DNA from: Xanthobacteraceae bacterium
GTDB taxonomy: Bacteria; Pseudomonadota; Alphaproteobacteria; Rhizobiales; Xanthobacteraceae
Assembly: GCA_019746355.1 (NCBI GenBank)
Contig: JAIESC010000270.1
Location: forward strand, 1-17,586
Reading direction: 5' to 3'
Length of the DNA: 17,586 nt
In this document: in pieces, positions 15,182-17,586 of the stretch
Numbering within the stretch: position 1 is the first letter of the stretch
Layout: every line of letters starts with the position of its first letter
The notes under the pieces: model-generated
Database searches by the model: none
The model's input: the letters and a program-made list of their open reading frames with translations, nothing else
What the model was told of the DNA's origin: nothing
Made by a program: the position numbers and the translations under genes

Positions 15182-16969
15182 GTGCTGCAGAACCTACCAA
15201 AGCCGGTCGCGCAGGAGCCACTGCTCGCGCGGGCCAACCTTCCACGATGGGCTGGTCCGGTCTTGCTCGCTGTTGTGGTCAGCATCGCCTATTTTCTCGC
15301 CGCGCGCCTGAGCCTTGCGCTGCTGACCAAGCCCGAAGGCGTCGCCGTGTTCTGGCCGGCCGCCGGCGTGGCGGCGGGCGTATTGATCGCGCTCGGGCCG
15401 CGCGCACGCTGGCCGGTCGTCGCCGGAACGATGGCCGCGACGATCGTGGCCAACCTCTTCGGCGACCGGAATCTCCCGAGCGCGTTTCTGTTCGCCGTCT
15501 GCAATGCGGGTGAAGCGGTGCTGGCGGCATGGATCATCGAGCGGGTTTACGGCACGGGCTTTCGGCTGGGCCGGTTGCGCAATGTGCTCGGGCTGTTCGC
15601 CGCGGCGATGGTCGGAACGGCGCTCGCCGCGATCGGCGGCACCGCCGGCATCCGGTTGTTCCATAACGCGGACGCGCCGCTGCTCGCGACCTGGCAGCAG
15701 TGGTTCGCGTCGGACACGCTCGGCATCGTCACCGTCGCGCCGCTCCTGATCGAGCTTGCGGCGCTGCCGCGCGACCGCCCGTCCCGCAGCGAGATCATCG
15801 AGGGTGTGCTTGCGGTCGCGTCGCTGGCGCTGGTCTGTGCGCTGGCGGTGTTCGAGCGCTGGGAGCTGTTGGCGACCATCGGACCGGTCGCACTCCTGTT
15901 CGCACCGCTCCTGTGGCTCGCGGCGCGCTGCCGCCCGGTATTCGCAGCGACCGCCGCCTTCATCGTCAGCCTCTCGATCGTCTGGACGACGACCTTCGGC
16001 ATCGGCTATTTCGGCAATCCGGGGCTGTCGATGACCGATCGCGTCTTCGGCGCGCAGGCCAGCATCCTGCTGGTAACGCTCAGCGCGCTGGTGCTCGCCG
16101 CCCTGTTCGCCGAGATCCGCGACAAGCGGCGGCTCGCCGAGATCGCGCTGCAGGCCAGCGAGACCCAGCGCTATCTCATCGAGACCGAGCGGCTGGCCGC
16201 GCTCGGCGGTCTGGTCGCGGGCGTTTCTCACGAGATCAACACGCCGGTCGGCACCAGCCTGACGGTCGCGTCATCGCTCGCGCACCGCTGCGCGACGTTC
16301 GCCGGCCAGATCGGCTCCGGCGAAGTGCGCCGCTCCCAGCTCGAGGAGTTCGCCGACGGTTGCCGCGACGCCTCGAGCCAGCTCGTCGCCAATCTTCAGC
16401 GCGCGGCCGAGCTCATTCAGTCGTTCAAGCAGGTGGCCGTCGATCGCAGCCATGCCGACCGGCGTACCTTCGATCTGAAGGTTGTCACCGAGCAGATCGT
16501 CGCCAGCGTCCGGCCGGGCCTGCCGAGGCCGCGCCGCGACTCGATCGCGATCGAGATCCCCGCCCAGATCACGCTGTACAGCTATCCCGGCGCCTACGGG
16601 CAGGTGTTGACCAATCTCATCTTCAACGCCTTCACGCACGGCTTCCTCGACGGACGCGACGGCCGGGTGTTGATCAAGGCGCGCGAGGTCGGCGCCGACC
16701 AGGTCGAGATCACGTTCGCCGACAATGGCGTCGGTATTCCGGGCGACGTGCAGCGTCACGTCTTCGATCCGTTCTTCACCACCAATCGCGGGCAGGGCAA
16801 TACCGGGCTCGGCCTCTACATCGTCTACAATCTGGTGACGCAGCATCTCGGCGGCACCATCGCGCTCGCCTCTACGACCGGCAAAGGCACCACCGTTTCG
16901 ATGACGCTGCCGCTCAACGCCCCCGGCCACGCGGAGCCGGCGATCATGGCCGGGCGCATCGGTGGTTAG
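15182..16969 (+). CDS. MASE1-domain sensor histidine kinase without receiver
   Basis: 595 residues. An N-terminal MASE1 membrane sensor (about 24-312, with GVAVFWPAAGVAAGVLIALGP and SDTLGIVTVAPLLIELA) is followed by a coiled linker. The H-box LGGLVAGVSHEINTPVGTSL has phospho-acceptor H350. The ATPase domain has the N-box around N478-N482, the G1 box DNGVGIP (514-520), the F-box FDPFFTTN and the G2 box NTGLGLYIV (540-548). There is no receiver domain, unlike the neighbour upstream, and the H-box is of the HEINTP rather than HDFNN type, so the two are related by sensor but not a simple recent tandem copy. Starts at GTG 15182; ends by overlapping the convergent HIT gene by 4 bases. 144 bases separate it from the first kinase. 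Signal and partner unknown. Confidence 0.9.
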   Translation: MLQNLPKPVAQEPLLARANLPRWAGPVLLAVVVSIAYFLAARLSLALLTKPEGVAVFWPAAGVAAGVLIALGPRARWPVVAGTMAATIVANLFGDRNLPSAFLFAVCNAGEAVLAAWIIERVYGTGFRLGRLRNVLGLFAAAMVGTALAAIGGTAGIRLFHNADAPLLATWQQWFASDTLGIVTVAPLLIELAALPRDRPSRSEIIEGVLAVASLALVCALAVFERWELLATIGPVALLFAPLLWLAARCRPVFAATAAFIVSLSIVWTTTFGIGYFGNPGLSMTDRVFGAQASILLVTLSALVLAALFAEIRDKRRLAEIALQASETQRYLIETERLAALGGLVAGVSHEINTPVGTSLTVASSLAHRCATFAGQIGSGEVRRSQLEEFADGCRDASSQLVANLQRAAELIQSFKQVAVDRSHADRRTFDLKVVTEQIVASVRPGLPRPRRDSIAIEIPAQITLYSYPGAYGQVLTNLIFNAFTHGFLDGRDGRVLIKAREVGADQVEITFADNGVGIPGDVQRHVFDPFFTTNRGQGNTGLGLYIVYNLVTQHLGGTIALASTTGKGTTVSMTLPLNAPGHAEPAIMAGRIGG

Positions 16970-17403
16970 GCCGCCGGGTCAACCAGCCACAACCTTCGCC
17001 GCAGCTCCGCGATGAAGCGGTCGGCCTCGTATTGGTCGTGATTGATCGGCGGCACCGCGCCCCACACCGGCTTCGGCCAGGCGGCGTCGCCCTGCCGGCG
17101 CGCGATGACGTGCACATGCAGCTGCGGCACCACGTTGCCGAGCGCCGCGATGTTGAGCTTGTCGCATTCGGTGACGGTCTTGAGCGCGCGGCCGGTGCGG
17201 GCGATCTCGGTCCACAATTGCGCCTGCTCGACCTCGTCGAGGTCGATCATCTCCGACACGCCGAGCCGGCGCGGCACCAGCAGCAGCCAAGGATAATTGG
17301 CGTCGTTGATGAGCAGCAGGCGCGACAACGGCAGGTCGCCGATATTGATGGTGTCCTTGGCGAGCTGCGGATGCAGCGACCATTGCGGCGGGGCCTCGAT
17401 CAT
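16966..17403 (-). CDS. HIT-family nucleotide hydrolase/transferase
   Basis: 145 residues, normal size for a small HIT protein. The histidine-triad region reads GNVVPQLHVHVIARR (89-103): H96 is the expected catalytic middle histidine and H98 the third, while the first of the triad is Q94. The upstream strand pattern LLLINDANYPWLLLVPRR (29-46) fits the family. Members split nucleoside phosphoramidates or dinucleoside polyphosphates; the exact substrate is unknown. The frame is open about 45 codons further upstream towards the SRP RNA promoter, but ATG 17401-17403 gives the typical N-terminus and the upstream part has no family character. Its TAA stop at 16966-16968 overlaps the TAG stop of the convergent kinase gene. 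Confidence 0.9.
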   Translation of the reverse strand: MIEAPPQWSLHPQLAKDTINIGDLPLSRLLLINDANYPWLLLVPRRLGVSEMIDLDEVEQAQLWTEIARTGRALKTVTECDKLNIAALGNVVPQLHVHVIARRQGDAAWPKPVWGAVPPINHDQYEADRFIAELRRRLWLVDPAA

Positions 17404-17478
17404 TCTCAGGAATTCCGTCGGTTTTGTGCGTTCCGGGGAACGGTAGCATGGCCCGCCCGAGGGCGCCCAAAGGCCGGC

Positions 17479-17507
17479 TTGCATTCCCGTTCCGTTCCGC
17501 CGATATA
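17479..17507 (+). promoter_or_regulatory. Sigma-70-like promoter of the SRP RNA gene
   Basis: TTGCAT (17479-17484) and GATATA (17502-17507) are separated by exactly 17 bases. Transcription would begin around 17513-17515, just where the SRP RNA sequence starts. No other pair this good was found in the window. Confidence 0.75.
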
Positions 17508-17511
17508 GAGG

Positions 17512-17586
17512 CCGGGAGGTTGGCGGTGGACGAGCCACTCGCCAACCGGGTCAGGTCCGGAAGGAAGCAGCCCTAACGAGCTCCGG
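17512..17586 (+). ncRNA. ffs: Signal recognition particle RNA (4.5S/small SRP type), 3' end beyond window
   Basis: The strictly conserved SRP domain IV core is present: GGTCAGGTCCGGAAGGAAGC and then AGCCCTAA (about 17549-17576), containing the GGAA tetraloop and the internal loops that bind Ffh. Bacterial small SRP RNAs are about 95-115 bases, so about 20 to 40 bases are missing at the 3' side. The 5' part can form its own hairpin (17518-17547). The start is set from the promoter and is accurate to a few bases. The RNA joins Ffh to target membrane proteins to the translocon. Confidence 0.93.

Noticed and set aside
15700..17508. A 602-codon plus-strand open frame spanning the second kinase, the HIT gene and the ffs promoter
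   Set aside because: Arg-rich out-of-frame reading of the kinase followed by antisense of the HIT gene; not a plausible protein.

Overview
The window looks like chromosomal DNA of a high-GC alphaproteobacterium, most likely of the Bradyrhizobium/Rhodopseudomonas group. This rests on base composition, on protein character (Caulobacter-type Cpa proteins, MASE1 kinases, NudC with its SQPWPFPSS motif) and on the form of the SRP RNA; no database search was possible. Coding density is high and I see no transposase, integrase, CRISPR array or tRNA.

Region 1 (1-6041, all minus strand) is a Tad/Flp type IVc pilus locus. In transcription order it reads: Flp pilin (5877-6041), terminator, second Flp pilin (5503-5664), hairpin, prepilin peptidase cpaA, a 263-base gap, then cpaB, cpaC, cpaD, cpaE and the first 58 codons of cpaF, which is cut by the window start. 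The tadB/tadC inner-membrane genes would be expected beyond position 1. Region 2 (6042-6560) is a noncoding stretch that is AT-rich next to the pilins.

Region 3 (6561-9309, plus strand) is a second, divergent block. It holds a tri-histidine membrane fatty-acid-hydroxylase/sterol-desaturase family protein, a secreted stand-alone copy of the N-terminal domain of the CpaC secretin, a perfect 22-base palindrome, and two TadE-family minor pseudopilins. The last two and the stand-alone domain belong to the same pilus machine, so the locus is split into two divergent arms around the pilin promoter region.

Region 4 (9373-12676, minus strand) is a tight four-gene metabolic run: nitrilase-superfamily amidohydrolase, NADH pyrophosphatase NudC, PfkB-family sugar kinase (overlapping nudC by 14 bases, TTG start) and an Lrp/AsnC regulator. 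The substrate of the pathway is not evident.

Region 5 (12881-16969, plus strand) carries two neighbouring MASE1-domain sensor histidine kinases, the first a hybrid with a C-terminal receiver, the second without one. No DNA-binding response regulator lies beside them. The second kinase converges tail to tail with a HIT-family hydrolase gene (16966-17403, minus), the two stop codons overlapping by 4 bases. The window ends inside the SRP RNA gene (ffs), preceded by a well-spaced sigma-70-like promoter; dnaX often follows ffs in alphaproteobacteria but lies outside this window.

Nothing here is plainly a new defence or mobile system. The most unusual points are the split Tad locus with a stand-alone secretin N-domain and a lipid-modifying-type enzyme, the duplicated pilins separated by a terminator, the nitrilase homologue whose catalytic lysine position is arginine, and the hybrid/non-hybrid MASE1 kinase pair.
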